Below are positions 9,086-17,862 of a stretch of 64,000 nt of DNA, one piece after another. The translations under genes were made by a program, and so were the position numbers. The number at the start of each line of letters is the position of its first letter. Positions within the stretch are counted from its first letter, which is position 1. Source of the DNA: Paenibacillus sp. JCM 10914 (GTDB lineage Bacteria > Bacillota > Bacilli > Paenibacillales > Paenibacillaceae); contig NZ_BAZR01000011.1 in NCBI RefSeq assembly GCF_001315105.1, positions 62,001-126,000 of the forward strand. The letters are read 5' to 3'. Under the pieces are notes generated by a model. The model did not search any database. It worked only from the letters and a program-made list of their open reading frames with translations, and was not told the DNA's origin.

Positions 9086-9992
9086 TCTTGCGTTAATCAA
9101 TACGGCCCTCCGCGTAGTCACTCCGATATTGCTGGCGGCCCTCGGAGGAGCGCTCTGCGCACGCGTCGGTTTGTTCAACGTTGGTCTGGAAGGCTTCATG
9201 CTGCTCGGGGCGTTTTCCGCTGTGGTGGGCAATTTCTATTTTGGCAACGTGATTTATGCTATTTTGTTCGCTATCGTTATCGTGTCGATATTTTCCTTCA
9301 TCTTTGCTTATCTTAGTATTAACCTGCAAGCGAACGTCATCGTCGTTGGTATCGCAATGAACGCTTTGGCTGCAGGTTTGACGACATTCAGTCTGCGGGC
9401 TATCTTTGACGTCAAAGGTGCGTTCTATGACAATACGATGGTTGGCTTGCCCAAATGGAACATTCCGATTATTGAGAACATTCCGGTTCTCGGACCGATT
9501 TTAGCTGGTTTGACGCCGCTCGTGTACTTGTCGTTTTTGATCGCCGGTCTGATGTGGTATTATTTCTATCGCACGAAGAATGGTTTCCGTTTCCTGGCTG
9601 CAGGCGAGAATCCATTAGCAGCCAAAAGTGTAGGGATACGCGTACGCCGTTATCAATATGGGGCGGTGCTGGCAAGCGGCGTGCTGTGCGCGCTTGCAGG
9701 CGCGCAGTTATCGCTGGGTCAAGTGACGATGTTTACGGAAGGCATGACCGCCGGACGCGGTTTCATTGCGCTGGTTGCTACGATGCTGGGACAATCGGGT
9801 CCACTTGGGGTTGCCGCGGCAAGTTTGCTCTTCGGGTTCATGGATGCGCTTAGCATCCGGTTCCAGGGCCTGGCCTTGCCGACGCATTTCACGCAGATGC
9901 TGCCTTATGTTGTGACCATTCTGGCCATGTTCTTCTTCAAAGATAAAACCTTTCAGAAGGATGCGCTGAAGCAAGGCTCAAGCTCCAGATAA
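9069..9992 (+). CDS. Nucleoside ABC transporter permease (NupQ-like)
   Basis: The second membrane subunit, 307 residues with about eight hydrophobic segments. The early ARVGLFNVGLEGFMLLGAF is the hallmark of the family and the counterpart of the same motif in the first permease. The cytoplasmic loop AAGENPLAAKSVGIRVRRYQ is where the ATPase should dock. It begins inside the end of the preceding gene (17-base overlap), indicating translational coupling. With its partner it would form the heterodimeric channel of a guanosine/uridine-type importer. The exact nucleoside preference is not readable from sequence. Confidence 0.9.
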   Translation: MEQLFDLALINTALRVVTPILLAALGGALCARVGLFNVGLEGFMLLGAFSAVVGNFYFGNVIYAILFAIVIVSIFSFIFAYLSINLQANVIVVGIAMNALAAGLTTFSLRAIFDVKGAFYDNTMVGLPKWNIPIIENIPVLGPILAGLTPLVYLSFLIAGLMWYYFYRTKNGFRFLAAGENPLAAKSVGIRVRRYQYGAVLASGVLCALAGAQLSLGQVTMFTEGMTAGRGFIALVATMLGQSGPLGVAAASLLFGFMDALSIRFQGLALPTHFTQMLPYVVTILAMFFFKDKTFQKDALKQGSSSR

Positions 9993-10088
9993 TAGGCGCC
10001 TATGCCGCGCCACTGGCTTCATGTGCATGTGAACACCATGACGTTAGGCGACAGGTGATAATCAAGCGTAGAGGAGATGAGTGATCAG

Positions 10089-10763
10089 ATGCATAATAAA
10101 GCGGAACGATTGAAGAAAATGAAGCCGGTGTCTGCCGGCAATCTGACCGATGAGCAGCGTGCGAAACTGCCGCCGGGGCAGACGTTGACCGAGAAGTTTC
10201 CGATCTTGCATGAAGGGGAAGTCCCTCAATACGACATGTCGCAGTGGACGCTGCGCGTGTTCGGTGAGGTGGAAGAGGAGCAGACCTTTACCTATGATGC
10301 GTTAATGGAGATGCCGACCGTAACCGTGAATGCGGATATTCACTGCGTTACGCGCTGGTCCAAATTCGATACGGTCTGGGAAGGCATTTTGTTCCGGGAT
10401 TTCCTCAAAGGTTTGAAGGTGAAGCCCGAAGCGAAATATGTGATGTTCCACGCCGATCCGGACTATGACACGAATGTACCGATTGAAGATTTGTTGAAGG
10501 ATGACGTCCTGCTGGCATATCGTTTCAATGGAGAGCCGCTGACGGAGAAGCATGGCTGGCCGCTGCGCACGGTGGTTCCGCATCGTTACTTCTGGAAGAG
10601 CGCCAAATGGCTGCGTGGCATTGAATTTATGACGGAAGACCGACATGGCTTCTGGGAGCGTAATGGGTTCCATAACGAAGCGGATCCGTTCAAGGAACAG
10701 CGGTTTAGCGGTGAAGCGTTTGATATACCGGAAGACGAATGGACACGTAAGGAGTTTGATTGA
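10089..10763 (+). CDS. Sulfite-oxidase-like molybdopterin oxidoreductase (YuiH-like)
   Basis: A 224-residue protein of the oxidoreductase molybdopterin-binding (sulfite oxidase) fold. The Cys in ADIHCVTRWSK is the expected molybdenum ligand; HGWPLRTVVPHRYFWKSAKW is the second conserved cofactor-binding block. No signal peptide, heme domain or dimerisation domain is seen, so it is a short cytosolic form like YuiH of B. subtilis, whose substrate is unknown. Of two ATGs, 10089 is preferred because GAGGAG (10071-10076) directly abuts the ATG at 10077. The stop overlaps the region just before the nucleoside phosphorylase start, with two bases between them. Its position inside a nucleoside-salvage operon is unusual. 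Confidence 0.85.
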   Translation: MHNKAERLKKMKPVSAGNLTDEQRAKLPPGQTLTEKFPILHEGEVPQYDMSQWTLRVFGEVEEEQTFTYDALMEMPTVTVNADIHCVTRWSKFDTVWEGILFRDFLKGLKVKPEAKYVMFHADPDYDTNVPIEDLLKDDVLLAYRFNGEPLTEKHGWPLRTVVPHRYFWKSAKWLRGIEFMTEDRHGFWERNGFHNEADPFKEQRFSGEAFDIPEDEWTRKEFD

Positions 10764-10764
10764 A

Positions 10765-11489
10765 ATGTTGATGCCTATTTTGCAAGTAAACTCAGAAGAT
10801 ATACCCGAGTTTGTTATCGTGTGCGGTGACCCGAAGCGGGCGGAAGTGATTTCTCGCAAGCTGGAGGGTGCACGGGAGCTCGCATTCAGCCGGGAGTATC
10901 GCACGTTTGTTGGAACGTATGAAGGCGTGGAGATGGCTGTAACGAGTCACGGCGTAGGTTGCCCCGGCGCTGCGGTCTGCTTCGAGGAACTGATTCGCGC
11001 TGGTGCGAAGACGTTGATTCGGGTAGGTACCGCCGGTTCTTACCACGCGGATATTCCCGCGGGCAGCCTCGTGGTTAGCACGTCCGCCATTCGGACGGAC
11101 GGGTTAACGAAGCAGCTCGTGCCGGAAGGTTTCCCCGCTGTGGCTGATAGTGAAGTAGCCGAAGCATTGTACGCTTCCGCGTTATCGATGGGAGAAGGCG
11201 TCGTTCGTAAGGGAATGACGGTGACGCTGGATGTGTTCTTCAACGGCGTGGAAGAAGTGCCGCATGCGAAGTATAAGGTGCGGGCGCGCTCGGGGTGGAG
11301 ATGGAAATCTCGGCACTGTACGTGGTTGCCGCGATTCGCGGCGTACGCGCAGGTGCGATTCTGGCGACGGACGGCTTCGCAGATGCGGACCTGGCGGCTG
11401 AGTACGATCCGAATACGAACGTCGTCTCGGACGCAGTGGAACGCGAAATCAATGCGGCCTTGAAAGCGATGGCAAGCTTGGCGAAGTAA
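10765..11489 (+). pseudogene. Nucleoside phosphorylase (PNP/UDP family), one-base frameshift
   Basis: Nucleoside phosphorylases split nucleosides with phosphate into a base and a pentose-1-phosphate. The N-terminal part shows VIVCGDPKRAEVI (phosphate-binding loop), ITSHGVG-like AVTSHGVGCPGA and IRVGTAGS, the order of the hexameric uridine/purine phosphorylases. The frame breaks near 11278. The continuation one frame over carries VEMEISALYVVAAIRGV, with the substrate-binding Glu-Met-Glu. One added base in AAGGTGCGG restores KAAGALGVEMEIS and 241 residues, the normal size. AAGGAG lies ten bases before the ATG, which is two bases after the previous stop. It completes the uptake operon by degrading the imported nucleosides. 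Purine versus pyrimidine preference is open. Confidence 0.85.
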
Positions 11490-11500
11490 GGTTAAAGTGA

Positions 11501-11544
11501 AAAAACCGGAAGTGCCTGTAATACAGGAACTTCCGGTTTTTTTT
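11501..11544. terminator. Intrinsic terminator of the nucleoside operon
   Basis: AAAAACCGGAAGT and CCTGT pair with ACAGG and ACTTCCGGTTTTT around an AAT loop, followed by eight Ts. It begins 11 bases after the phosphorylase stop. Confidence 0.9.
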
Positions 11545-11549
11545 GTTGG

Positions 11550-11780
11550 GCGCAGCTTGGCGCCGAAATCGGCACGCGCAGCTCGAGCAAGTCCCTGAGA
11601 GGGACTTGTGTCGCTGAAAACGGCACGTGCAGCTCGAGCAAGTCCTCGAGAGGGACTTATGCCGCCAAAAACGGCGCGCGGAGCCCGAGCAAGTCCCTGA
11701 GAGGGACTTGTGTCGCCGAAAACGGCGCTCGCAGCTCGAGCAAGTCCTGAGAGGGACTTGTAGCGCCCAAAGTGGCGCCC
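11550..11780. repeat. 51-bp tandem repeat array with internal hairpins (about 4 copies)
   Basis: Four copies at a strict 51-bp period. Each contains the hairpin AAGTCCCTGAGAGGGACTT (copies at 11589, 11640, 11691 and 11742; the last lacks one base) and a second small hairpin GCCG-AAAA-CGGC. A half unit precedes the first copy. The period is a multiple of three, so the minus strand reads as a 17-residue protein repeat rich in Ala and Arg, but no start or ribosome site supports a gene. The array lies between convergent genes, so it is untranslated structured DNA or RNA. Confidence 0.85.
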
Positions 11781-11781
11781 C

Positions 11782-12249
11782 CTACTCTTTTGATGGCTGA
11801 ACAATGAAGAAAGGTAGTTTACGGGCGCCAACGGAGCGAGCATAGGTAAATAGCTGCCCTTTATGGTGGATTTCATGGTCTATCATATTACTAAGCCATA
11901 CTTTGCCTGGGGCAATAAAGCCATTAAAATCCAGTGGCTGCTCCAAATGCTTGTCGGACAGCTCGGCGAATACGGCCGTTCCGGATTCCGTAGATTGCTT
12001 CACAAGTTCCTTCAGGTCATCGATCGTTTCGTACGAACTGCCAAGGGCTGGCGGTGTAAAAGCTCCCTTCGTAATCGAGCGCAGAAACATATCCGATGAG
12101 GTTGCGATATGAACAACGAGCGCTCCTAACGAATAGGCGTCCGGCCAAGGTTTATAATCAAGCCGCCCGGGATCGAGCTCCTCCAGCAACTGTTGAACGA
12201 CCCCACGATGCTGCAACCAACGATGGGATTGCTGCCCTGCTTCACTCAT
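11782..12249 (-). CDS. DinB/YfiT-family metalloprotein
   Basis: A 155-residue four-helix-bundle protein of the DinB superfamily, which includes bacillithiol-dependent transferases and many uncharacterised metal-binding proteins. The three metal-ligand histidines are expected in LGALVVHIATSSDMF (first) and in MIDHEIHHKGQLFTY (second and third). AAAGGAGGAG lies five to six bases before the ATG, so the start is secure. It is a monocistronic gene, convergent with the nucleoside operon across the repeat array. Thiol-transferase activity is inference from the family only. Confidence 0.82.
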   Translation of the reverse strand: MSEAGQQSHRWLQHRGVVQQLLEELDPGRLDYKPWPDAYSLGALVVHIATSSDMFLRSITKGAFTPPALGSSYETIDDLKELVKQSTESGTAVFAELSDKHLEQPLDFNGFIAPGKVWLSNMIDHEIHHKGQLFTYARSVGARKLPFFIVQPSKE

Positions 12250-12449
12250 GATTTCTCCTCCTTTAATTCATGACCATCAAATGATAAGGTACACTTGAAT
12301 CAATTCTGATAAGAACATGGAAATCCTGCCGGTACACGTAATTTTCAACGATCAGAAAAAAAATTTCAAGAAATCCATCAGTTTGGTTTCCTCAAACGTT
12401 ATATAAACAAGAAAGACAAAACGACAGTGAGATGTGAGCGAGGTTGGCT

Positions 12450-12917
12450 ATGGAAGTATGGGATCTTTATGAGAATCTGAAGGAAGATCTTCACCGCTAT
12501 GCCAGATCGATAGCAAAGCAGACTTACGATGCGGACGATCTGGTGCAGGATGCATTCATGAAGGCAATGAAGGAACCTAACCTGGCAGAACTGCCGGTTC
12601 ATAAGCAGAAGGCCTGGTTTTTCAGAGTGATCAAAAATCGCATGATCGATATAAGCCGACGTGACAAAAGGCTCGTATCGTGGGAGGAAGATCTGGAAGA
12701 TGGCCTATTCCTTAGTCCCAGCCAACCCTTGGAGATGGCGGAATGGCTCGGGAGGCTGCCGCAGTCTCTAAGCGATATTGTGTTCAAGCGTTACTGGCTG
12801 GGCATGTCCAGCCAAGAGATTGGCGAACAGTTGGGCATGCCGGCAGCTACCGTCCGGTATAAATTGCAGTCCGCGATGAAGAAATTAAGAACCTTATGGG
12901 AGGAAGATATGATATGA
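12450..12917 (+). CDS. RNA polymerase sigma factor, ECF-type sigma-70 family
   Basis: A 155-residue sigma factor with only the two core domains. Region 2 shows YDADDLVQDAFMKAM and the DNA-melting segment KAWFFRVIKNRMID; region 4 shows LSDIVFKRYWLGMSSQEIGEQLGMPAATVRYKLQ, a helix-turn-helix that reads the -35 element. The ATG at 12450 is used because GAGG lies seven bases upstream; an in-frame TTG at 12444 overlaps that spacing. No anti-sigma factor of a known family is next to it. Instead its stop overlaps the start of a 402-residue protein by the four bases ATGA, which points to tight coupling. The gene probably controls its own operon, but no ECF consensus promoter could be assigned. Confidence 0.88.
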   Translation: MEVWDLYENLKEDLHRYARSIAKQTYDADDLVQDAFMKAMKEPNLAELPVHKQKAWFFRVIKNRMIDISRRDKRLVSWEEDLEDGLFLSPSQPLEMAEWLGRLPQSLSDIVFKRYWLGMSSQEIGEQLGMPAATVRYKLQSAMKKLRTLWEEDMI

Positions 12918-14122
12918 GCAGAGTCATTGGAAATGTAGGCATGTTGGATTTGACGGAAGCAACGGAGGAACGTCTGAGAACGATTGAGCGGATCGGGAAT
13001 ATAGGCGTGGTTGTGTATCGAGCCGACACGGCGCATCTGCTGCCACTACTCCAGAATGCAGGCAATATCGGAACGACGATGGAAATTCCGGAGGGTTATC
13101 AATTTTACAACGGTACTTTGAACTTAAACGAGGCATATCTTACACAGCTCGAACAGCCGCAGCATATATATGTCAACGGTTCTGTGGTCATTGATAAGAG
13201 CGTAACACAGGAAACTTATAAGAATCATCAACTGAACCTGAAAGTGAATGGCGATGTCTATGCACCTGAGCATATCGCAGGTCTCGTGACGGCTTCACTC
13301 CTGCAATCGGGAGGATCGAATGGTCAGGTGCATGCGTATCGTTCCGAACCGCGTTTTGATACAGGCAAAGTCTTGTTGACCAACGCGTACCTGAACGCCA
13401 TCAAAGAGCCGCTGAACCTCGTATTAAACGGCGTTCTGCAGCTTGAGAAAGATCTCGATATGGAGCTGTTCACAGCTCGGATCGAGGGCATTCGATTGAA
13501 CGGCAAGGTTATTATTCAAGAAGAACAATCGGCGTACCTGAACGAGAAGCTGAAGACATTGAATGGTGTGATTGAAGTTATCCCAGCCGGATTTGATCAT
13601 GTAACCAAAGTGCTCAAGCTGAACGGACGTCACATTCGCAGATTTCAAGCACAGCGCTTTTACACCAAGAAGCCGATCCTGATTGATGCTGATGTGACTC
13701 GCGAAGCTTTCAGTCAGGCCGTATCGGAGATCCGTTCCACCTCGTTTGTCGTGTGCAGCGAGGAGATTGAGGATTTGGTATGGGAACGCTGTCTGAATCT
13801 GAACACGGAAGTCGTTAGTTACGACCAGCAGTATGTATACATTGGCGGTGAAGAGACTTGGGGGGAAGATCAGTTATTGGCGATGGGGCCTCAGACAAAC
13901 TTCATAGTGGAAGGAACCTGGAAGCTGGAAGACGATGTTACGGAGGAAACGCTCAAGCGAACGTTGAAGACGATCGATCTCTTCGGTGAGATCATCGTAG
14001 GGGAAAAAAGAATTAAAGGCATTTTATACCCTTACCTTAGAGTGAACAATGGCAGTATGATAGTGAAGGGGACGGAAGAGCAGCTTGCGGGTATTGGAAA
14101 TGTCGGAATGTTATCGTTATAA
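12914..14122 (+). CDS. Protein of unknown function coupled to the sigma factor
   Basis: A 402-residue hydrophilic protein with no signal peptide and no clear membrane segment. The motif GN(V/I)G occurs at both ends and in between (VIGNVGML at residue 5, RIGNIGVV, NAGNIGTT, and IGNVGML at the C-terminus). Blocks such as YVNGSVVID, LKVNGDVYA, LNGVLQLE and RLNGKVIIQ repeat through the middle, suggesting a regular beta-rich, perhaps beta-helical, fold. It was not assigned to a family. The ATGA overlap with the sigma gene and the following 65-codon gene suggest one operon. A role as a sigma-factor regulator or as an output of the sigma factor are both possible; neither is shown. Confidence 0.75.
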   Translation: MSRVIGNVGMLDLTEATEERLRTIERIGNIGVVVYRADTAHLLPLLQNAGNIGTTMEIPEGYQFYNGTLNLNEAYLTQLEQPQHIYVNGSVVIDKSVTQETYKNHQLNLKVNGDVYAPEHIAGLVTASLLQSGGSNGQVHAYRSEPRFDTGKVLLTNAYLNAIKEPLNLVLNGVLQLEKDLDMELFTARIEGIRLNGKVIIQEEQSAYLNEKLKTLNGVIEVIPAGFDHVTKVLKLNGRHIRRFQAQRFYTKKPILIDADVTREAFSQAVSEIRSTSFVVCSEEIEDLVWERCLNLNTEVVSYDQQYVYIGGEETWGEDQLLAMGPQTNFIVEGTWKLEDDVTEETLKRTLKTIDLFGEIIVGEKRIKGILYPYLRVNNGSMIVKGTEEQLAGIGNVGMLSL

Positions 14123-14142
14123 AAGAAAAGAGGAATCAAACC

Positions 14143-14340
14143 ATGAATCTAAACAATGAAGATATTGCCAAACTGCATGTTCTCGAACTCCACCGGGAAA
14201 TGGAACGATGCAAGACGGCAACGAAATTACGCTCAGAGCATAACGCAGCAACACAAACAAAACCAGCTGTCGGCAAACTACGCAGACAATGGAAGTCGGT
14301 TCTTGACACCATCGCCATGATGGGCAGAAGAATGCTCTAA
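14143..14340 (+). CDS. Small basic protein of unknown function
   Basis: A 65-residue, highly charged protein (MNLNNEDIAKLHVLELHRE... ending RRQWKSVLDTIAMMGRRML) with a helical, basic look and no signal peptide. AGAGGA lies eight to nine bases before the ATG, and the gene follows the previous stop by 20 bases on the same strand, before a terminator. Those features support real translation as the third gene of the sigma operon. Not recognised as any family. Confidence 0.55.
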   Translation: MNLNNEDIAKLHVLELHREMERCKTATKLRSEHNAATQTKPAVGKLRRQWKSVLDTIAMMGRRML

Positions 14341-14386
14341 TCTTGGTCACGTTGACCAGGAGAGCACATAACATTATTCATTCTCA

Positions 14387-14419
14387 AATCGCCGATGCGA
14401 ACAAGCATCGGCGATTTTT
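14387..14419 (+). terminator. Intrinsic terminator of the sigma operon
   Basis: AATCGCCGATGC pairs perfectly with GCATCGGCGATT over a six-base loop, followed by Ts. Confidence 0.85.
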
Positions 14420-14543
14420 ATGCGCGGGGATGTTTGCTCTATTCTGATAGGATGGAATAAACGAGCATGGTGGCTTCTATAATCGGATGTGCTTAATGGA
14501 TGTTGAATAATCCACGGTAATGATACGAGATTGCAATCATATA

Positions 14544-14573
14544 TTGACATCAAAAAATGGAACATGTTTAAAT
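14544..14573 (+). promoter_or_regulatory. SigA-type promoter of htpG
   Basis: TTGACA, 17-18 bases, then a TTTAAAT-type -10 box. The predicted transcription start falls at the upstream edge of the CIRCE element, so HrcA binding would block it. Confidence 0.6.
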
Positions 14574-14583
14574 AGAAGGAGTG

Positions 14584-14610
14584 TTAGCACTCTGACTAAC
14601 AGAGTGCTAA
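14584..14610. promoter_or_regulatory. CIRCE operator (HrcA binding site)
   Basis: A perfect CIRCE inverted repeat, TTAGCACTC-N9-GAGTGCTAA, between the promoter and the ribosome site of htpG. HrcA binds this element and represses chaperone genes until heat stress. Confidence 0.95.
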
Positions 14611-14646
14611 AAGAAATTTCGTTCAGATCGGAAGGGAGATTAATTC

Positions 14647-16524
14647 ATGGCGAAACAACAGTTTAAAGCGGAATCCAAGCGGCTGCTCGAGATGATGATC
14701 AACTCCATCTATACGCAGCGTGAAATTTTCTTGAGAGAGCTGATTTCGAATGCAAGCGACGCAATTGACAAAATCTACTACAAAGCGCTGACAGACGATA
14801 ATCTTGTATTTAACAAGGAAGACTATTTCGTGAAGATTACCGCGGATAAAGAGAGCCGCACGCTCACGATTACCGATACAGGCATCGGGATGACGCAAGA
14901 GGATCTGGAGAACAATCTCGGCGTTATTGCCAAGAGCGGATCCTTGGCCTTCAAAAGCGAGAACGAAGCGAAGGATGGCCATAACATCATTGGCCAGTTC
15001 GGCGTAGGCTTTTACTCTGCCTTCATGGTTGCAGATGTCGTTACGGTCACAAGCCGGGCCCTCGGCAGCGACGAAGCATTCAAGTGGGAGTCCGAAGGTG
15101 CGGACGGATATTCCATTACTTCTGCCGATAAGGACTCGATCGGTACCGAAATCGTACTGAAGATTAAAGAAAATACCGAAGACGATCAGTATGACGAGTA
15201 TTTGGAAGAATATCGCTTGAAAGCGATCGTGAAGAAGTATTCGGACTTTATTCGTTATCCGATTAAGATGGACGTTAAGACTCAGCGTCCGAAGGAAGAT
15301 GCCGAGAATGAGTTCGAGGAAGTCCAAGAAGAGCAAACCATCAACAGCATGGTGCCGATCTGGCGCAAAAATAAAGGCGAGTTGACGGACGCCGACTACG
15401 AGAACTTCTACAACGAGAAGCGTTACGGTTTTGACAAGCCGCTCAAGCATGTCCACGTTAAAGCAGACGGAGCGGTTGTATACAACGCCATCCTGTTCAT
15501 TCCAGAGAACACGCCGTTCGATTATTACAGCAAGGAATATGAGAAAGGTCTCGAACTGTACTCTAACGGTGTTCTAATCATGGATAAATGTGGTGATCTG
15601 CTGCCGGATTACTTCAGCTTTGTCAAGGGCATGGTTGATTCCGAGGATCTGTCGCTGAACATCTCCCGCGAGATGCTGCAGCATGACCGCCAGTTGACGC
15701 TGATCGCCAAGAACATCAAGAACAAAGTGAAAAGCGCGCTGCAGAGCATGCTGAAAGACGAGAGAGACAACTATGAGAAATTCTTCGAATCTTTTGGCAG
15801 AGGCCTGAAATTCGGCGTCTACAACGATTACGGCATGAACAAGGAAGATCTGCAGGAATTGCTTCTGTTCACCTCTTCCAAGGAGAAAAAGCTCGTCTCC
15901 CTGGATGAATACGTATCCAGAATGCCGGAAGACCAGAAGTACATCTACTATGCTTCAGGAGATTCCATCGATCGGATCGAGAAGCTGCCACAGACTGAAA
16001 TGGTACTGGACAAAGGTTATGAAATTCTGTACTTTACCGATGACGTGGATGAGTTCGCGATCAAGATGCTGACGAAATACAAGGAGAAAGAATTTAAATC
16101 CGTATCCAGCGGTGATCTAGGGATTGAATCGGAGAGCGACAAGCAAGAGTCGGAAACGGAACAGAACGATAACAAGGAATTGTTCGAATCCATGGCAACC
16201 TTGCTGTCGGGCAAAGTAAAAGCAGTCAAAGCTTCCAAGCGACTGAAATCACATCCGGTGTGCCTGTCCACGGAAGGCGATGTCTCGATTGAAATGGAGA
16301 AAATCCTGAAGGCGATGCCAAATTCGCAGGATATCCAGGCCGATAAGGTGCTTGAGATCAACACGAACCATGATGTGTTCGCATCGCTGAAATCGCTGCA
16401 GGGCGATGAGGACAAACTGAAGCTCTATACGAACTTGCTGTACAATCAGGCGCTGTTGATCGAAGGTCTGCCGATTGCGGACCCGGTTGAATTCACGAAC
16501 GATATTTGCAAGATCATGGTGTAA
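14647..16524 (+). CDS. htpG: Molecular chaperone HtpG (Hsp90)
   Basis: A 625-residue cytosolic Hsp90. The N-terminal GHKL ATPase domain shows [22 protein letters not shown] and [15 protein letters not shown], the Bergerat ATP site. The middle domain contains [46 protein letters not shown] text around residues 300-340, with the catalytic Arg loop. The C-terminal dimerisation domain is complete and ends near the natural length. AAGGGAG precedes the ATG. Hsp90 remodels client proteins late in folding. Promoter, CIRCE operator and downstream hairpin make it a single-gene heat-shock unit, repressed by HrcA rather than by the class III control described for B. subtilis htpG. Confidence 0.97.
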   Translation: MAKQQFKAESKRLLEMMINSIYTQREIFLRELISNASDAIDKIYYKALTDDNLVFNKEDYFVKITADKESRTLTITDTGIGMTQEDLENNLGVIAKSGSLAFKSENEAKDGHNIIGQFGVGFYSAFMVADVVTVTSRALGSDEAFKWESEGADGYSITSADKDSIGTEIVLKIKENTEDDQYDEYLEEYRLKAIVKKYSDFIRYPIKMDVKTQRPKEDAENEFEEVQEEQTINSMVPIWRKNKGELTDADYENFYNEKRYGFDKPLKHVHVKADGAVVYNAILFIPENTPFDYYSKEYEKGLELYSNGVLIMDKCGDLLPDYFSFVKGMVDSEDLSLNISREMLQHDRQLTLIAKNIKNKVKSALQSMLKDERDNYEKFFESFGRGLKFGVYNDYGMNKEDLQELLLFTSSKEKKLVSLDEYVSRMPEDQKYIYYASGDSIDRIEKLPQTEMVLDKGYEILYFTDDVDEFAIKMLTKYKEKEFKSVSSGDLGIESESDKQESETEQNDNKELFESMATLLSGKVKAVKASKRLKSHPVCLSTEGDVSIEMEKILKAMPNSQDIQADKVLEINTNHDVFASLKSLQGDEDKLKLYTNLLYNQALLIEGLPIADPVEFTNDICKIMV

Positions 16525-16614
16525 CGTAACGCCAAGCTGCACTTCGAACGAAACCGGCCTGCTATAAGCAAGTTTCAGTTCATCGAGGTACCAGATACGC
16601 TGTGAAAATAAAGT

Positions 16615-16677
16615 CATAGCAGTGCTCAGGATGTGATTACGGGACGACAGTCCCTTCCTGAGTTGCTATGGCTTTTT
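16615..16677 (+). terminator. Intrinsic terminator of htpG
   Basis: CATAGCA and CTCAGG pair with CCTGAG and TGCTATG around an inner GGGAC/GTCCC hairpin, followed by a run of six Ts. Confidence 0.8.
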
Positions 16678-16738
16678 TGTGGTTTATTTAATTACATGTC
16701 CGGTCTGTGTGCAGGGACGGAGGGGGCTTTTACAAAAG

Positions 16739-16926
16739 GATGCATATGTGCAGGCTTTTTGGTTGGAAATTCCCCTTTCAGAGGAAAAAGATGCGTATAT
16801 GCAGGTTTTTAACACCTGTTTCTGCGAATCTCCCTGAACGGGGCTGAAAAGACTGCACTTTTGCAGCCTTTTCGAAATTAAGGCAATTTAGGCATGCAAA
16901 TTCCTGCATATTTGCATGAATTTCTT
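16739..16926. repeat. Four imperfect 51-61-bp repeats in the gene-free stretch after htpG
   Basis: The stretch 16680-17100 has no supported gene. It contains a degenerate unit with the core GATGCATATGTGCAGGCTTTTT-like sequence at 16739, 16790, 16851 and 16903. Each core is a GCA...TGC palindrome followed by T-rich DNA, and the copies are separated by 51-61 bases. Similar in layout, not sequence, to the array at 11.6 kb. Confidence 0.55.
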
Positions 16927-17100
16927 ATCCGAGAAACTCTTGCGAGGTTTCATAGCTCTGTAATGCGAGCAGTGCCTTGGGTTCCCGCCTTGCGCCCACT
17001 TTGTTCCAGTTAACCGGCCGGGCGTACAAGCCCCGATCAATGTCTCGCTCGCTCCAGCGCGAACTAGCATTTATCAAAGCAGACCGCCGCACTAAAGAGG

Positions 17101-17726
17101 TTACGCGATATTCGCCGACAATAACGATATAGGCCCGTTCTCGGTGGCGATGTCTTGCAGGTCATACACCGAGATCGGGAACATGGGGATGCCGACGTAG
17201 TACGGGGTAATTGCGTACAAAGGATAGAAGATCACGAGCGCTTTGTCAGCGAGATAGAAATCCTGGTCCGAGGACACGGTGGCATCGCTGTCTTCCAGAA
17301 CAGGGAGGTTACGCTCCTGGAGTTGACGCTGTACCTCGGCCGTGAGCACGGCTGGTAATTTGAGCCCGGGCGGAATAGCTCATGCAAGGCATAAGCGTGG
17401 CCGTTAGCTATGTTAAACGTGAGGCCCTTCGCTATGGTATAGCCATGAGCCATGTGCTCGGAGTAGGTATAATTGGTCAACACGAGACTGAGAATGCCCC
17501 GTTCGTTGGTTTTGATCTCGAACGTGACGGTGGTCTGTGGGTTCGTCCCCGTCTGAACTTGCTGCTGCATGCGCTCCATTTCATGAAGCTGCAGCAGAAT
17601 TCGCTGGTTTATGGCTTCCTGGGCTCTGGGATTGGCGAGACCGGACACCTGCGGATAATGAATAACGACGCCGGGAGTCGTGTAGGTAAGCGTGCGGATA
17701 TTTGCCGGCGGAACGTATTGTGCCAT
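17101..17726 (-). pseudogene. DUF3298-domain protein, one-base frameshift
   Basis: The N-terminal part contains ETKTNERGILSLVLTNYTYSEHMAHGYT-like text and the phrase GLTFNIANGHAYALHELF, typical of DUF3298 proteins (the extracellular domain shared with RsiV and PdaC). After SNYQP the frame shifts. The other frame supplies VLTAEVQRQL through a late FYPLYAITPYYVGIPMFPISVYDL that is also typical. One missing G at about 17349-17350 (CCGGTG read as CCGTG) explains this and yields 208 residues. The start at 17726 (MAQYVPPANI) has only a weak GGGGCGA site; an in-frame ATG at 17759 is possible. No membrane helix is seen, so it may be a cytosolic variant. Its role is unknown. Confidence 0.7.
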
Positions 17727-17862
17727 GCTTGATTCGCCCCAATCTGACATTAGATACAACAGCCTATTCGGAAGGGGCGAAGGATGTTACGGGGTGCCGG
17801 AGCGTATCTGGGGCACGTAGGAAGCGCTCCTTGTCTCATGGTGATTTTCTATAGCTCTTCAC

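Noticed and set aside
11550..11780. CRISPR-like regular repeats
   Set aside because: The copies are contiguous 51-bp tandem units with no unique spacers, and no cas genes are nearby.
11040..11876. Long minus-strand frame with a 17-residue Ala/Arg repeat over the tandem array
   Set aside because: It overlaps the phosphorylase and DinB genes and a terminator, and has no start signal. The repeat reads open only because its period is a multiple of three.
14623..15456. Long minus-strand frame opposite htpG
   Set aside because: It is the shadow of a strongly coding + strand gene; there is no ribosome site, and it would cover the htpG start region.
16888..17070. 60-codon minus-strand frame in the gene-free stretch after htpG
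   Set aside because: No ribosome site, and it overlaps the repeat cluster.
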